A stretch of DNA of 64,000 nucleotides from contig NZ_AP018680.1 in assembly GCF_002218025.2 (NCBI RefSeq), positions 682,001-746,000 of the forward strand. Reading direction: 5' to 3'. This document shows, one piece after another, positions 1-8,958 of this stretch. Origin of the DNA: Vibrio casei (lineage in GTDB: Bacteria; Pseudomonadota; Gammaproteobacteria; Enterobacterales; Vibrionaceae). Every line of letters begins with the position of its first letter. Positions within the stretch are counted from its first letter, which is position 1. The position numbers and the translations under genes are program-made. The notes under the pieces were generated by a model. That model saw nothing but the letters and a program-made list of their open reading frames with translations, was not told where the DNA came from and ran no database searches.

Positions 1-200
1 GCAAGAAGAGGTGATATGACCAACGTGAGATGAGGTAATATGATAGCAGGGAGTTGATAACACAATGATTTTCCCGATCCTGTAGGGAATATTGCGGCCG
101 CAGACTGGCCCGATAAAATGGTCTCAATGACTTGTTGCTGACCGTGACGTAAATCATCAAAGCCGAAGTATTCTTTCAATGTTTGCTGAATGTGATTCAT
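1..200 (-). CDS. RecQ-family ATP-dependent DNA helicase, N-terminal fragment
   Basis: Only the first 66 or so codons are in the window; the gene runs off the left edge. The reading frame starts at the ATG complementary to 198-200. It shows the RecQ N-terminal layout: an early [18 protein letters not shown] stretch, equivalent to the RecQ F-R-x-G-Q adenine-contact region (motif 0), then Walker [15 protein letters not shown], then LTLVISPLL (motif Ia). RecQ proteins are 3'-5' helicases that unwind recombination and replication intermediates. The PTGSGKS form with an AAAIF lead-in differs from the PTGGGKS of E. coli RecQ, so this may be the second, shorter RecQ paralogue found in many vibrios. 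Family assignment is secure; the exact orthologue is not. Confidence 0.85.
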   Translation of the reverse strand, partial: MNHIQQTLKEYFGFDDLRHGQQQVIETILSGQSAAAIFPTGSGKSLCYQLPAIILPHLTLVISPLL

Positions 201-350
201 TGAGTATTTCCGTTTCTCTATCAGAATGACGTATTATGTTACTTTATTTTCACATGATATACCCTTCGTACTTAAAGCCGACGCTTCAATTACTATATCA
301 CTATGTGACTTGTGTATTTGGCGAGTTAATTAACACAAAAAGAAGATCTG

Positions 351-839
351 ATGTCTATCAATAAAATGGCGTTACATCAACAAATCACTCATGAATTAAC
401 GCAGCGCCATGCTGTGGCAGCATCGGCGACTCAAACGGCTATTGATACTGCGACAGACCAAGAAAACGTACCTGAGCATAAATACGATACCTTGAGTTTA
501 GAGGCCGCTTATTTGGCGCATGGTCAAGCTCAGCGTTTGCAACAATGTGCTGCTGATATTCATAGTTTTAAATCTTCACCAGTGAAAGCATTTCTAGGCA
601 CAGATTTGTGTACCATCGGCGCATTAATTAACGTCATTGATGAAATCGGTGTTGATAAATGGTTCTATATTAGTCCAGTTGCTGGAGGGCTGCGTTTTCA
701 TTTTGATGGCATATTAATTCAACTTGTTACCCCTGAATCACCATTGGGTAAGGCGTTGATGAAAAATAGAGTGGGGGATGAATTTGAAATGAATATCGCT
801 GAAAATAAGAAAATATATGAGATTGTTACATTACTGTAA
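351..839 (+). CDS. Stand-alone GreA/GreB C-terminal-domain protein
   Basis: The protein has 162 residues. The last 75 or so resemble the C-terminal FKBP-like domain of transcript-cleavage factors GreA/GreB, including WFYISPVAGGLRF and the typical TPESPLGKALMKNRVGDEF block. The N-terminal half is not the long acidic coiled coil that GreA uses to reach the RNA polymerase active site; it is shorter, with a predicted helix around KYDTLSLEAAYLAHGQAQRL. By family knowledge it should bind RNA polymerase at the secondary channel region, like Rnk or other Gre-like proteins, and probably not stimulate cleavage; that is inference. It is divergent from the recQ-like gene across a 150-base gap. A weak AAGAAGA ribosome site precedes the ATG. 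Confidence 0.7.
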   Translation: MSINKMALHQQITHELTQRHAVAASATQTAIDTATDQENVPEHKYDTLSLEAAYLAHGQAQRLQQCAADIHSFKSSPVKAFLGTDLCTIGALINVIDEIGVDKWFYISPVAGGLRFHFDGILIQLVTPESPLGKALMKNRVGDEFEMNIAENKKIYEIVTLL

Positions 840-1034
840 TAACAAAGGTGAATTATTTCACTTATTGCTGACGCATAAATCATAGTTCTTGCTAATGTTT
901 GGTAAAAGCATTCTTTTTATTTGAATCGACGGTGTTGTTGGACATGTTCACCTGCCGTTTCACTGCAACATCAATACTTTGAGTATAGAATGATAATAAT
1001 TGAGTCTTTACTCATCTTGAATTAGGTTATTTTT

Positions 1035-1787
1035 ATGAAACGAACATTGTTAGCAACAACCTTAGCTTTGACTTCTTTATCGGTGTGTGCCCAAACACCC
1101 CAATGTGATATTCGTATCGATAATGAAATGCACCTGAAAAATGAATCGATTTCGGTTTATCAAGATGGCCAACCCAAAGTGGTGATCGATCAAAATAACC
1201 AAGTTTTTATTAATGGTGAAAAGGTTGATCTTAACCAAATTCAACAACAAGAGGTGAAAAATTACCGAGAAAAAGTCAGTACTTATGTGCCTAGAGCGAA
1301 ACAAATCGCGGATGATGGTGTAAAGCTGGCAAATGAAGTGATTGATGATGTCAGTGCCACGTTTAAGAACCAGGCTGCGTTCGATAATGTGAAACAGGCT
1401 ATTGGTGATTTTTATTCAGATATAGAGTCTCGTTATTACCAAAATGGTGAATGGGTATTGAAAAAAGATGCGGTAAGTCAAGCGATTACCAATTGGAAAA
1501 CAGATTCTTCAGCAGCGATGCAACGATTTAATGGCGAATTTTTCTCTAGTGCCTTTACAGTGCTTTCTGACAAAATGAAGGCCGACGGTAGTGTTAACTT
1601 AAGTGAATTGCAAAATCAGCTAATTGATTTAAAAGCGAAAGTTGAAAATCGTTTGAAAAATCAATCCTCAGAATTACAAAAAGAAGCCAATGATTATTGT
1701 ACCGATCTAAAAGGCTTAGCGGTAGATGAGAAAGCTTTACACCAGCAAATACCTGAGCTCAAAGGGTATGAAGTGTTTGTGATTTAA
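1035..1787 (+). CDS. yggN: YggN family periplasmic protein (DUF2884)
   Basis: This 250-residue protein has a Sec signal peptide with likely cleavage after residues 17-20 (SVCAQT). The mature part starts with CDIRIDNEMHLKNESISV and is followed by a short beta-rich region with DGQPKVVIDQNNQVFINGEKV, the hallmark of DUF2884/YggN. The rest is a long, charged, helical region that is probably coiled coil. There are two cysteines, one just after the signal and one near residue 222 (DYCTDL), so a disulfide is possible. The molecular role of YggN is unknown. The gene stands alone between a 195-base gap with no clear signal and the LuxR-type gene. Confidence 0.8.
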   Translation: MKRTLLATTLALTSLSVCAQTPQCDIRIDNEMHLKNESISVYQDGQPKVVIDQNNQVFINGEKVDLNQIQQQEVKNYREKVSTYVPRAKQIADDGVKLANEVIDDVSATFKNQAAFDNVKQAIGDFYSDIESRYYQNGEWVLKKDAVSQAITNWKTDSSAAMQRFNGEFFSSAFTVLSDKMKADGSVNLSELQNQLIDLKAKVENRLKNQSSELQKEANDYCTDLKGLAVDEKALHQQIPELKGYEVFVI

Positions 1788-1868
1788 ATTAAAAATATGG
1801 CATACCAGTAGCGATATTCTTGCCTCATTGACTATATTGTAAATTAATATTAGTGAATGAGGTGAGTC

Positions 1869-3002
1869 ATGGAATATCAATATGATTTTAAACTTTTCGA
1901 CCAATTGATAACCAATCTTTATTTATCTCCAACTCGTACTGATTACTTCCAACCTTTTTTAGACTCTCTTGTGGAAGCTTTCGACCTTTCCGATGCGATT
2001 TTACATGTGGAAAGTAACCAGCCTGATGCCATTGAATTAAAAAGTGTCTGGATTTCTGGCCCTACCTCTAATGCGATTCTAGAGGGGGTAGGACTTAATT
2101 TGTTGGATTTGAATTATTTTGGCCATTTTATGCTAAAGCAACCCGTTGAGCATTTTTATGGTTGGATGTTACATCAAGGGCGTTACCCTGATGATTTTGA
2201 TAATTATCGCTATAAACCGATTCATGACTGGTTTGATAGCCATGATTTTATTGACATTGCAGGTTGTGTCTTTAAATTAGAACATTGTCGTGTTTTTTTT
2301 CATGCACATCGGCAAAAAGACGTCGGCGTATTTACTCAAAAAGATATTGCGGCTTTAAATTTTTTGGTCTCGCATATTAAGCAAGCCCTCAATTTATACT
2401 TTCACCTGAAATCTGCTGTTTACTCTGAATATGATTATTCCATTTTAGATTTCATTCATCATCCTTCTATTTTATTCCATAAAAATGGCGATGTGTTATA
2501 TGCCAACGAATCGGCAAAAGGCTTACTTGAGCTCTACGATAATATTGAGTTAACCTCATCAGATTTAAAATTAAATTCGACAGCCAGAACGAACCAACTG
2601 AAGACAGCGGTATTAAGAGCAAGTATCGCTAAGCCTGGAGAAGACGATCGGTCTATTATTTCTCTTGATTCGGATCATTACCCCTTAACTTTATTAGTCA
2701 TGCCCGTAAAGCACCATCGAGGTGCTCATCTATCAGGAGCGATTGTCTATTTTTATGATAGGGAAAGCTCAGCTGTAGTGAATTTGGATACGATTGCACT
2801 CATTTTTAATTTAACCAAAATTGAAGTGGCTATTTGTGATCTTATGCTTTTAGGGATACGACGAGAGGACATTGCACAAGAGCTAAACCGATCAATTCAT
2901 ACGGTTAAAGATTATATAAAATCGATTTATTCTAAAGTGGGGGCGAATACTCAAGCGGAGCTGGTTAGCACGCTTTTAAAGTTTCCTGTTTTTCCTATTT
3001 AA
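1869..3002 (+). CDS. LuxR-type helix-turn-helix transcriptional regulator
   Basis: The protein has 377 residues. The last 65 or so form a LuxR/FixJ-type DNA-binding domain: LTKIEVAICDLMLLGI, then the recognition-helix region LNRSIHTVKDYIKSIYSKVGAN. The central part (about 195-310) resembles a PAS-like sensor fold (SILFHKNGDVLYANESAKGLL), and the N-terminal 180 residues look GAF/PAS-like. No receiver domain is seen, so a small-molecule or redox ligand is more likely than phosphorylation. It lies 90 bases upstream of an acidic lipoprotein gene on the same strand and close to the chitinase; regulation of either is only a guess. A six-C/six-G hairpin follows the stop codon. Confidence 0.75.
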   Translation: MEYQYDFKLFDQLITNLYLSPTRTDYFQPFLDSLVEAFDLSDAILHVESNQPDAIELKSVWISGPTSNAILEGVGLNLLDLNYFGHFMLKQPVEHFYGWMLHQGRYPDDFDNYRYKPIHDWFDSHDFIDIAGCVFKLEHCRVFFHAHRQKDVGVFTQKDIAALNFLVSHIKQALNLYFHLKSAVYSEYDYSILDFIHHPSILFHKNGDVLYANESAKGLLELYDNIELTSSDLKLNSTARTNQLKTAVLRASIAKPGEDDRSIISLDSDHYPLTLLVMPVKHHRGAHLSGAIVYFYDRESSAVVNLDTIALIFNLTKIEVAICDLMLLGIRREDIAQELNRSIHTVKDYIKSIYSKVGANTQAELVSTLLKFPVFPI

Positions 3003-3034
3003 CCCCCCATTTGGGGGGCTGTAATGGTTTTTTT
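3003..3034 (+). terminator. Terminator after the LuxR-type gene
   Basis: A stem of six C and six G with loop ATTT begins directly after the TAA. After eight bases a run of seven T follows. The long gap before the T-run makes it an imperfect intrinsic terminator. Confidence 0.6.
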
Positions 3035-3092
3035 ATCAACTATCCTTTCTTTGAGGTTGACATTTCCATGACAAAACAAAGGAAGGTATGGT

Positions 3093-4352
3093 ATGAAAAT
3101 ATTTGGGAAGTATGGGGCATTGATCGCGTGCGGTTTATTGCTTACCGCTTGTGGTAGTGATGACGATGATGCTGCTAAAACCGCGAGTAGTAGCGAGCTA
3201 TCGACGGGGGTATTTGTAGATGCTGCTGTTGGTGGTGTTGATTATACGACGGCTAGCCAGCAAGGAATCACAAATGAAAAGGGTGAGTTTAACTATACTG
3301 AAGGAGAAAATGTCACCTTTTCCATTGGCGATTTGGTTTTTCCTTCAGTGAAAGCGGGCGGAACGATTACGCCCCTTGAAATCGCGAATACGGAAGATAT
3401 TAATAGCAATAAAGTTATCAATATGATTCGTTTGCTGATCAGTTTGGATAAAGATGGTGATCCTAGCAATGGAATTACCATTACTGAAATGGCTAAAGCC
3501 TCTGCCACTGTGGTCAATTTTGACTTACCTGTAGAGGAATTTGCTGTATCCGATGCGGTTGTTGGCGTGATTTCTAATGCTGGGCAAGATACCCCAATAC
3601 AAGATCTCGTTAGCGTCGAAGCTGCAAAAACTCACTTTCAAAAAACGTTAGATGACATTAAAGAAAGCTCAACCGCATACGCTGACTATGCTGGTATGTA
3701 TGATCTTTCTGAACATAGTGATGGATTTGGGGAGGTAATCATATTCTACGCTAATGGTTCGTATCTGAGTGTTAGTTATGATGTTGATCCAGAATACTTT
3801 GAAGATAACGGTATAGAATACGGTGAATTTAATATTTCGAATGGAAACTTAACCTCAACGATTGAAGTTGATACCAATGGTGGAATAGGCTTAAGTGATC
3901 CTGGTACTACTTTTACTGATGTATCGGTAAATGGCGAAACATTAATGATCACGGTTATAGACGAAGAAGAAACAGAAACTCTTAAATTAGTGAAAGCATC
4001 ATTGACTGAACCATTGATGGGGAGTTGGTTTGCTGAAGATGGAGGTGTAAGCTTTAATTTTATGCCTGATGGTTATTACTATTTAGCTCAAATAGTTGAT
4101 AGTGAAGCGGCAGAAGGTGAAGACGGTGATATTGGTATTGAAGCTGGAACGTACACTTTTGATTCAGGATTGCTAGCGTTAAGTGCTCCACTTATTGATA
4201 CATCAGGTGGATCGTTAATGTCGGATGAAGGAAACCTATCTACCATTACATCGTCGACAATCAGTGAGGATGGTCAAACACTCACGATCATTTTAGAGAG
4301 TAACGATTCAGAAGAAGGGACGGTTAGTGTTGAATTTACTCGAAAACTGTAA
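3093..4352 (+). CDS. Acidic outer-membrane-type lipoprotein, function unknown
   Basis: The protein has 419 residues. The signal peptide ends in the lipobox LTAC with Cys20, followed by the acidic tail GSDDDD, so the product is lipidated. Residues 36-170 have the pattern common in gammaproteobacterial cell-surface lipoproteins: VFVDAAVGGVDY, then ITNEKGEFNYTEGENVTFSIGDL, then RLLISLDKDGDPSNGI with an EF-hand-like DKDGD calcium loop. The C-terminal half holds two similar beta-rich units (about 200-300 and 305-415), each starting with a Y/M-G-x-Y/W pattern reminiscent of lipocalin-like folds. Database names such as adhesin for this family are weakly founded. It is followed by a strong bidirectional terminator shared with the convergent chitinase gene. 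Confidence 0.7.
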   Translation: MKIFGKYGALIACGLLLTACGSDDDDAAKTASSSELSTGVFVDAAVGGVDYTTASQQGITNEKGEFNYTEGENVTFSIGDLVFPSVKAGGTITPLEIANTEDINSNKVINMIRLLISLDKDGDPSNGITITEMAKASATVVNFDLPVEEFAVSDAVVGVISNAGQDTPIQDLVSVEAAKTHFQKTLDDIKESSTAYADYAGMYDLSEHSDGFGEVIIFYANGSYLSVSYDVDPEYFEDNGIEYGEFNISNGNLTSTIEVDTNGGIGLSDPGTTFTDVSVNGETLMITVIDEEETETLKLVKASLTEPLMGSWFAEDGGVSFNFMPDGYYYLAQIVDSEAAEGEDGDIGIEAGTYTFDSGLLALSAPLIDTSGGSLMSDEGNLSTITSSTISEDGQTLTIILESNDSEEGTVSVEFTRKL

Positions 4353-4366
4353 ATAAGATTGAAACG

Positions 4367-4402
4367 AAAAGTGCCAACTAACATGATTAGTTGGCACTTT
4401 TT
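4367..4402. terminator. Bidirectional terminator between lipoprotein and chitinase genes
   Basis: A perfect 15-bp stem, AAAAGTGCCAACTAA paired with its complement around loop CATGA, has A-run and T-run flanks. It can end transcription from both converging genes. Confidence 0.9.
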
Positions 4403-4413
4403 ATCTTAAAGGT

Positions 4414-6957
4414 TTATTGAATATTATTCATTTCTGTTAATTTTTCGCCAATCGGCTTGGAAAAATTGAATCCATCGTATTTATCCCAGTTAATTGACCA
4501 CGTCATTACGCCACCAAAGTTTGTATAAAGCTTACTTGGTATCACTGTTTCACAATAGGTTCCATAGGTCACACAATCTAACGCATTGGTTATATTTTGT
4601 ATTGGAGCTTGACCTGAATTTGCTGATTGTGGGCCTGATGGTAAACCAAAGGCAACTTGATCGTCACGAAGTGGCGCAAAGTGAGAGCCATCGGCGAGAT
4701 CAAAACCTTCGACCAACATCTTGGCGGAAGCAACCATCATATCCACAGAACCTTCTGGCGCAGCTCCAGGTGTATATGGATTAGGTAGCCCCGCATTGTT
4801 ATACAACTGAACATGTAAGAGATCTAAAGTACTGCGAACTTGATCAATAATTGGTATATAAGCGCCCCAGATTCCCGAATAAGCGACCATACCACCTTGC
4901 ACATAAGGGTGTTCTGGTGCCATCGTAAGGTATAGATCTCCGCCAATGTTTTGCTCTATTTGTAGCAAGGCTCTGCCCAAACGAGCTTGAATTTGTGAGC
5001 CATGGACTAATCCAGAACCGCTTTCTAAATCAATATCTAAGCCATCGAATCCCCATTGATTAATTAGCTCAGTTAAGCTTGAGATGAAGTGTTGCTCATC
5101 GAGATCGGTATTTAGGGTTATCGTACCTTCCGCGCCGCCTAAAGATAATACAAAGACTTTACCTTTGGCTTGTAAATCACGCATATCTTGTTTGAACTTC
5201 ACAGGATCGATAGCTGGGCAACTGCTATGTATGTCTGATTGGAATAAATTAAAGTGCACGGTACCTGTGCTGTTTGGATCGTTATCGGCAAAAGCGATAT
5301 CAATGATATCCCAGTCATCAGACATTTCTGATAATGGCATTGGGCAGCCGGCTGGATTGACAAAGTTATGCCAGTAACCGATCAGTTTATGTGTTTTCGA
5401 ACTCTTTTCTATGACATTGACAGAAGCAGAATCAGAGTTCGACTTATTGCCTTGGGTATCGGTAGCCGAACTTGATACTGTATACGCACCAATGGCTGAT
5501 GGTGTCCAATTGGCTGTGTAAGGAGCAGTTGTATCACTTGCTATGACGACACCATTGACAAGGAAATCCACACTGGTGATGGTTCCTGTCACACTCATTG
5601 CTTCAGCCACAAGTTTAATATTTTTACCTAACCCAAAAGACCCACCAGAACTGGGTGATGTTAATTGAGTCACGACAGGTTGATCGCTAACGGTGACTTG
5701 AGCTAGTGATTCGACTTGATTGTTTTCATTGTCAGTTGCAATGGCTTTAATCAGGTTTGAACCAATGGTAGAGGCGGTCCATAAGACACTATAAGGTTCT
5801 TGTGTATCAACACCTAAGCTAGCATTATTAACAAAAAACTCTACATTAATAATTGTTCCATCGGAATCTAAAGCATCGGCAGAAACATTAATGTCGCTTC
5901 CCGCTAATACCACACTTCCATCTTGTGGATTCGTTAATGTCACGCTCGGTGGTGTTGTGCATAACCCTAATCCAGTCCAAGCATCTTGCCAATATTGACC
6001 AGTCCCAGGTGCATATGACCAAGCTGCATCGGAAGAGCACCAACCTGCGACATCACAACGGTATTTTTGGTTATCCTTTTGAACCAGTTGGCCTGAATTG
6101 TATGCCGTTCCGGCTGAATAGGTTACTAACTCTGCGCACCCGCCTGTTGCAGGTGTATCCACTTGAATGGTGACGTTATTACTTGATGCGGTTGCATCTT
6201 TGTCATCGGTGGCTGTTGCTTTGAGTGTATGCTCACCAGAAGTGGCTACCCATTGATGCTCAAAAGGCTCACTGGTGTCGGTTGCAATTAATTGGTTGTC
6301 CACATAAAAGTCGACTTGAGCAACATAGCCATCGCTATCAGAAGCGCTTGCGATTAGGGTGATATTATCATTTGGTTGAATGGTATCTTGTGGACTTGGG
6401 CTTGTTAAACTAACACTTGGCGCAATGTTGGTACTCGTAGTTTGTGTGCTTATCAAAACCGAGTTAGTGGTGGTTTTACCCTGATCATCACTGGCGACCA
6501 TGGTGATAGTATCTGTCCCAATGGTTGCTATCCAATCCAATTGGTAAGGTGATGTGATGACTTTCCCTAGAGATGTGTTATTGGCAAAAAATTCCACATA
6601 ATCAACGCTACCATCAGGATCACTGGCATCTGCCTTTAATGTAATGGTTGAACCTTCGGTTATTTGAGCCTGATTTAAAGGGGAAACAATGGTGAGTGTT
6701 GGTGCTTGATTACCATTGGTTGCATCACATTGACCAAGGTTTTTCCATTCTTGCCATGGCCCAGAATAATCGACAGGTGAGTTTCCTTGTGTCCACCACT
6801 GTGCTTGATAAGCAGAGTCATTTTGTTGTACCTGTGAACCACCATTATAGGATTGTTCAGGTTGCCAGATAGGTAAAGTGCTACAATCTTGTGCTAAAAC
6901 CTGTTGGCTTAACAACAAGGCTGTTGTGACGGCACTGTAGAGTAAGGTCCGTTTCAT
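4414..6957 (-). CDS. Secreted multi-domain chitinase, GH18
   Basis: The protein has 847 residues. A signal peptide (about 1-22, ending VLAQ) is followed by a CBM5/12-type chitin-binding module (about 25-78, WQPEQSYNGGSQV and several Trp). Two Ig-like repeats follow (about 86-170 and 180-266), then a second cysteine-containing chitin-binding module (about 275-333), two more Ig-like repeats (about 336-423 and 427-517) and a GH18 barrel (about 521-840). The catalytic signature DGLDIDLE is present, with D638, D641, D643 and the acid/base E645. It hydrolyses beta-1,4 links in chitin outside the cell. Length and architecture resemble the 846-residue chitinase ChiA-1 of V. cholerae; orthology is inferred. 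The gene is monocistronic and divergent from the DUF2860 gene. Confidence 0.92.
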   Translation of the reverse strand: MKRTLLYSAVTTALLLSQQVLAQDCSTLPIWQPEQSYNGGSQVQQNDSAYQAQWWTQGNSPVDYSGPWQEWKNLGQCDATNGNQAPTLTIVSPLNQAQITEGSTITLKADASDPDGSVDYVEFFANNTSLGKVITSPYQLDWIATIGTDTITMVASDDQGKTTTNSVLISTQTTSTNIAPSVSLTSPSPQDTIQPNDNITLIASASDSDGYVAQVDFYVDNQLIATDTSEPFEHQWVATSGEHTLKATATDDKDATASSNNVTIQVDTPATGGCAELVTYSAGTAYNSGQLVQKDNQKYRCDVAGWCSSDAAWSYAPGTGQYWQDAWTGLGLCTTPPSVTLTNPQDGSVVLAGSDINVSADALDSDGTIINVEFFVNNASLGVDTQEPYSVLWTASTIGSNLIKAIATDNENNQVESLAQVTVSDQPVVTQLTSPSSGGSFGLGKNIKLVAEAMSVTGTITSVDFLVNGVVIASDTTAPYTANWTPSAIGAYTVSSSATDTQGNKSNSDSASVNVIEKSSKTHKLIGYWHNFVNPAGCPMPLSEMSDDWDIIDIAFADNDPNSTGTVHFNLFQSDIHSSCPAIDPVKFKQDMRDLQAKGKVFVLSLGGAEGTITLNTDLDEQHFISSLTELINQWGFDGLDIDLESGSGLVHGSQIQARLGRALLQIEQNIGGDLYLTMAPEHPYVQGGMVAYSGIWGAYIPIIDQVRSTLDLLHVQLYNNAGLPNPYTPGAAPEGSVDMMVASAKMLVEGFDLADGSHFAPLRDDQVAFGLPSGPQSANSGQAPIQNITNALDCVTYGTYCETVIPSKLYTNFGGVMTWSINWDKYDGFNFSKPIGEKLTEMNNIQ

Positions 6958-7288
6958 ATTTATCTCCCTCTAGAGTATTACATGCAAAAATAGCTGTTTA
7001 TTAATCTACAAATTTTTATTAAGTAAATAGTTGATAGAGTTGTCTTTATTTGTTTTGTTTTTGTTAGAGGAGTTTTAGTTACGAGTCATATCACCTTGCA
7101 GTTATTTCACATCTGATTGTTTGCATTTTTTTTGGATGATTGTCACTTTATTTAATAAAGAAAAGATTAAGGAAAGAAGCGAATGTCTACAATGTTTCTA
7201 TAGACGGTCGTCTTGATGGTATTTCTTATAGTCAGTGCTAGAGTTAAGCGTTACATTATTAACATTGACAAGGATGAATGGATAAACA
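6958..7288. promoter_or_regulatory. Divergent promoter region of chitinase and DUF2860 genes, with CRP-like site
   Basis: This 331-base, very AT-rich gap separates the two divergent genes. Bases 7096-7111 read TTGCAGTTATTTCACA; the opposite strand is TGTGA-N6-TGCAA, a CRP-like site with one perfect and one partial half. Chitinase genes of vibrios are under catabolite control, so the site is plausible but unproven. No clear -35/-10 pair could be chosen. Confidence 0.4.
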
Positions 7289-8284
7289 ATGAGAATAATA
7301 AAAATCGGATTGCTAGGAAGCATGGGTTTACTGTCGAGTATGGCTCAATCTGAAGAAGTGCTAAAAGGAAAGTGGCAGCCTGGTTTTTCTGGCAATGCGA
7401 CATTTCTTGTAGGGGCCGTTGAGTCAAACTCTCAAGAAAACTCGGGTAATGACACCATTTATTCTATTAATGAAAAAGGTAAAAAAAAGACAGATACCTT
7501 TTTCTTTCCCATTGCAGCAAGTAATCTCAGTTATACTTTTTCTAACGGAAACCAACGAATTCTACTCGGAACCAATAATGCCGATATTGCTTTAGGACGC
7601 CCTCATGTAGAAGTGGGATACAAACAATACATTGATGATATTGGTATCTTAGGGGTATCGTACATACCAGGTGTTGTGCCTGCAACGACATGGGAAGATC
7701 CATTTCTTGTCGGAGAAAAAAGACAAGAAACAGACCAAAAAATTCATGGATTTCGTTTTCAATATAACGATATTTTAGACACACACTTTGGTCTTGAGGT
7801 GTCTATTGGTCAAAAAGAGTTAGATACGGAAACCAGTGGCAGCCAATATTCACCAGAAATACAAGAGCAATTAAATAGAAATGGTGATATTTACTATACC
7901 GAACTATCCCATCTCGACCCACTTTCAGAAAGCTTATTTTTACGCAGTTCTGCATCATATTTGCGTCAAAACTTGGATGGTGATGCGATGTCTTCTGACA
8001 CTTATACTGCTCAATTGGCTTTTTTAAAACAGTTTAAACGTTCGACTTTTACTCTTAGCGTAAAATATAAATATTCTAATTTTGATGGCATACACCCACT
8101 TTTCCTGTCTTCCCGTGAAGATAATTTTATTGGGTTATTTTCAACCTATGTTTATAAAAATGCTTTTGGGGTGAAAGGTATGGGATTGGCACTAGGGGCC
8201 GGTTATAGTTATAACGCTTCAAATTTAGATTTTTATATTGATGAAAGTGTGCTGCTATCGACCGGTGTGAGTTATTCGTTTTAA
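7289..8284 (+). CDS. DUF2860 outer-membrane beta-barrel protein
   Basis: The protein has 331 residues, a signal peptide (about 1-21, MAQSEE junction) and a mature chain of alternating amphipathic strands. It ends in a C-terminal phenylalanine preceded by TGVSYS, the usual signature for insertion by the Bam machinery. The start of the mature chain (KGKWQPGFSGNATFLVGAVES) matches the DUF2860 family, found mainly in vibrios. The substrate is unknown. Its position divergent from a chitinase makes a role in chito-oligosaccharide uptake conceivable, but other vibrio chitoporins belong to a different family, so this is only inference. Confidence 0.75.
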   Translation: MRIIKIGLLGSMGLLSSMAQSEEVLKGKWQPGFSGNATFLVGAVESNSQENSGNDTIYSINEKGKKKTDTFFFPIAASNLSYTFSNGNQRILLGTNNADIALGRPHVEVGYKQYIDDIGILGVSYIPGVVPATTWEDPFLVGEKRQETDQKIHGFRFQYNDILDTHFGLEVSIGQKELDTETSGSQYSPEIQEQLNRNGDIYYTELSHLDPLSESLFLRSSASYLRQNLDGDAMSSDTYTAQLAFLKQFKRSTFTLSVKYKYSNFDGIHPLFLSSREDNFIGLFSTYVYKNAFGVKGMGLALGAGYSYNASNLDFYIDESVLLSTGVSYSF

Positions 8285-8336
8285 GATGTGATTACCATTA
8301 GCTTGATTCGTGGGGGATGGGGGCTAATTAAAAACA

Positions 8337-8378
8337 AAGTTGCATAGTTGAGTTGAATTGAATTGAACTGTGCAACTT
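8337..8378. other. Hairpin after DUF2860 gene
   Basis: AAGTTGCA at 8337-8344 pairs with TGCAACTT at 8371-8378. Inner AGTT/AACT can extend the stem, and the loop contains repeats of GAATT. There is no T-run on either side, so it may be a weak or Rho-assisted terminator between the converging genes. Confidence 0.45.
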
Positions 8379-8440
8379 ATATTAGGGTAATTGACATAAC
8401 GCGTTTATTCTTGCGATTAGACGGTTTACTTATGTGAAGA

Positions 8441-8629
8441 TTATCGAAATTGCTTCACTTCAGGTAAGTAATCAAACCCAGCATTGGCAAGCTTTTCAAG
8501 TAAGATTTGTTTATCTATATCAAAGGCTTTGACTAAGTTATCTAAATCACCGTATTCATCGCGCAACTTCATGTTGACAATGCTCATTAGCATGATCGGA
8601 TCCATTTTTTCAAAGTTTACTAAATCCAT
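8441..8629 (-). CDS. DUF4250 domain-containing small protein
   Basis: This small 62-residue protein has the compact helical layout of DUF4250: an early MDPIMLMSIVNMKLRDEYGDL block, then DKQILLEKLANAGFDYLPE near the end. The function is unknown; the size and predicted helices suggest a small protein-interaction or nucleic-acid-binding fold. It lies 22 bases after yaeP on the same strand, so the two are probably co-transcribed. Confidence 0.75.
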   Translation of the reverse strand: MDLVNFEKMDPIMLMSIVNMKLRDEYGDLDNLVKAFDIDKQILLEKLANAGFDYLPEVKQFR

Positions 8630-8651
8630 CGTACTTTATCCTTATGACTAT

Positions 8652-8855
8652 TTAATCTTCAAAGTCTGAGATTAAAAGATTGGCTGCGGCAAAGGCAGCT
8701 CGCTCGCGGGTTTCTTTTGGTAGTTTTTCATCAGCGGCAATATCATTAAAGGTTTTTACTGCGCAAGTGATGGCTTGTGGAATATAGCCTTGGTCACCAC
8801 TGCCAATTTGAGCGTACAGCTCACGGACTAAATCACAACAGTCGTAGACTTTCAT
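8652..8855 (-). CDS. yaeP: YaeP family protein
   Basis: The sequence matches YaeP along its length: [22 protein letters not shown] and then [19 protein letters not shown] start it at the ATG complementary to 8853-8855, giving 67 residues, because E. coli YaeP has 66. A GTG four codons upstream (8867) is the alternative. The function is unknown. In E. coli yaeP also lies close to proS and the trmO homologue, and the same neighbourhood is kept here. Confidence 0.8.
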   Translation of the reverse strand: MKVYDCCDLVRELYAQIGSGDQGYIPQAITCAVKTFNDIAADEKLPKETRERAAFAAANLLISDFED

Positions 8856-8924
8856 TATGCTTTTCACTTTTCCATTTCTAATATAAAACTGTCACTTCAA
8901 TTATCTTGGATATTATTCAGTAAT

Positions 8925-8952
8925 AAAAAAGCGAACCTAAGCTCGCTTTTTT
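8925..8952 (-). terminator. proS terminator
   Basis: AAAAAAGCGA and TCGCTTTTTT form a 10-bp stem with an 8-base loop just downstream of proS. The T-run lies on the proS strand, and a further T-run downstream of the hairpin on the other strand makes it possibly bidirectional. Confidence 0.85.
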
Positions 8953-8958
8953 GATTTT

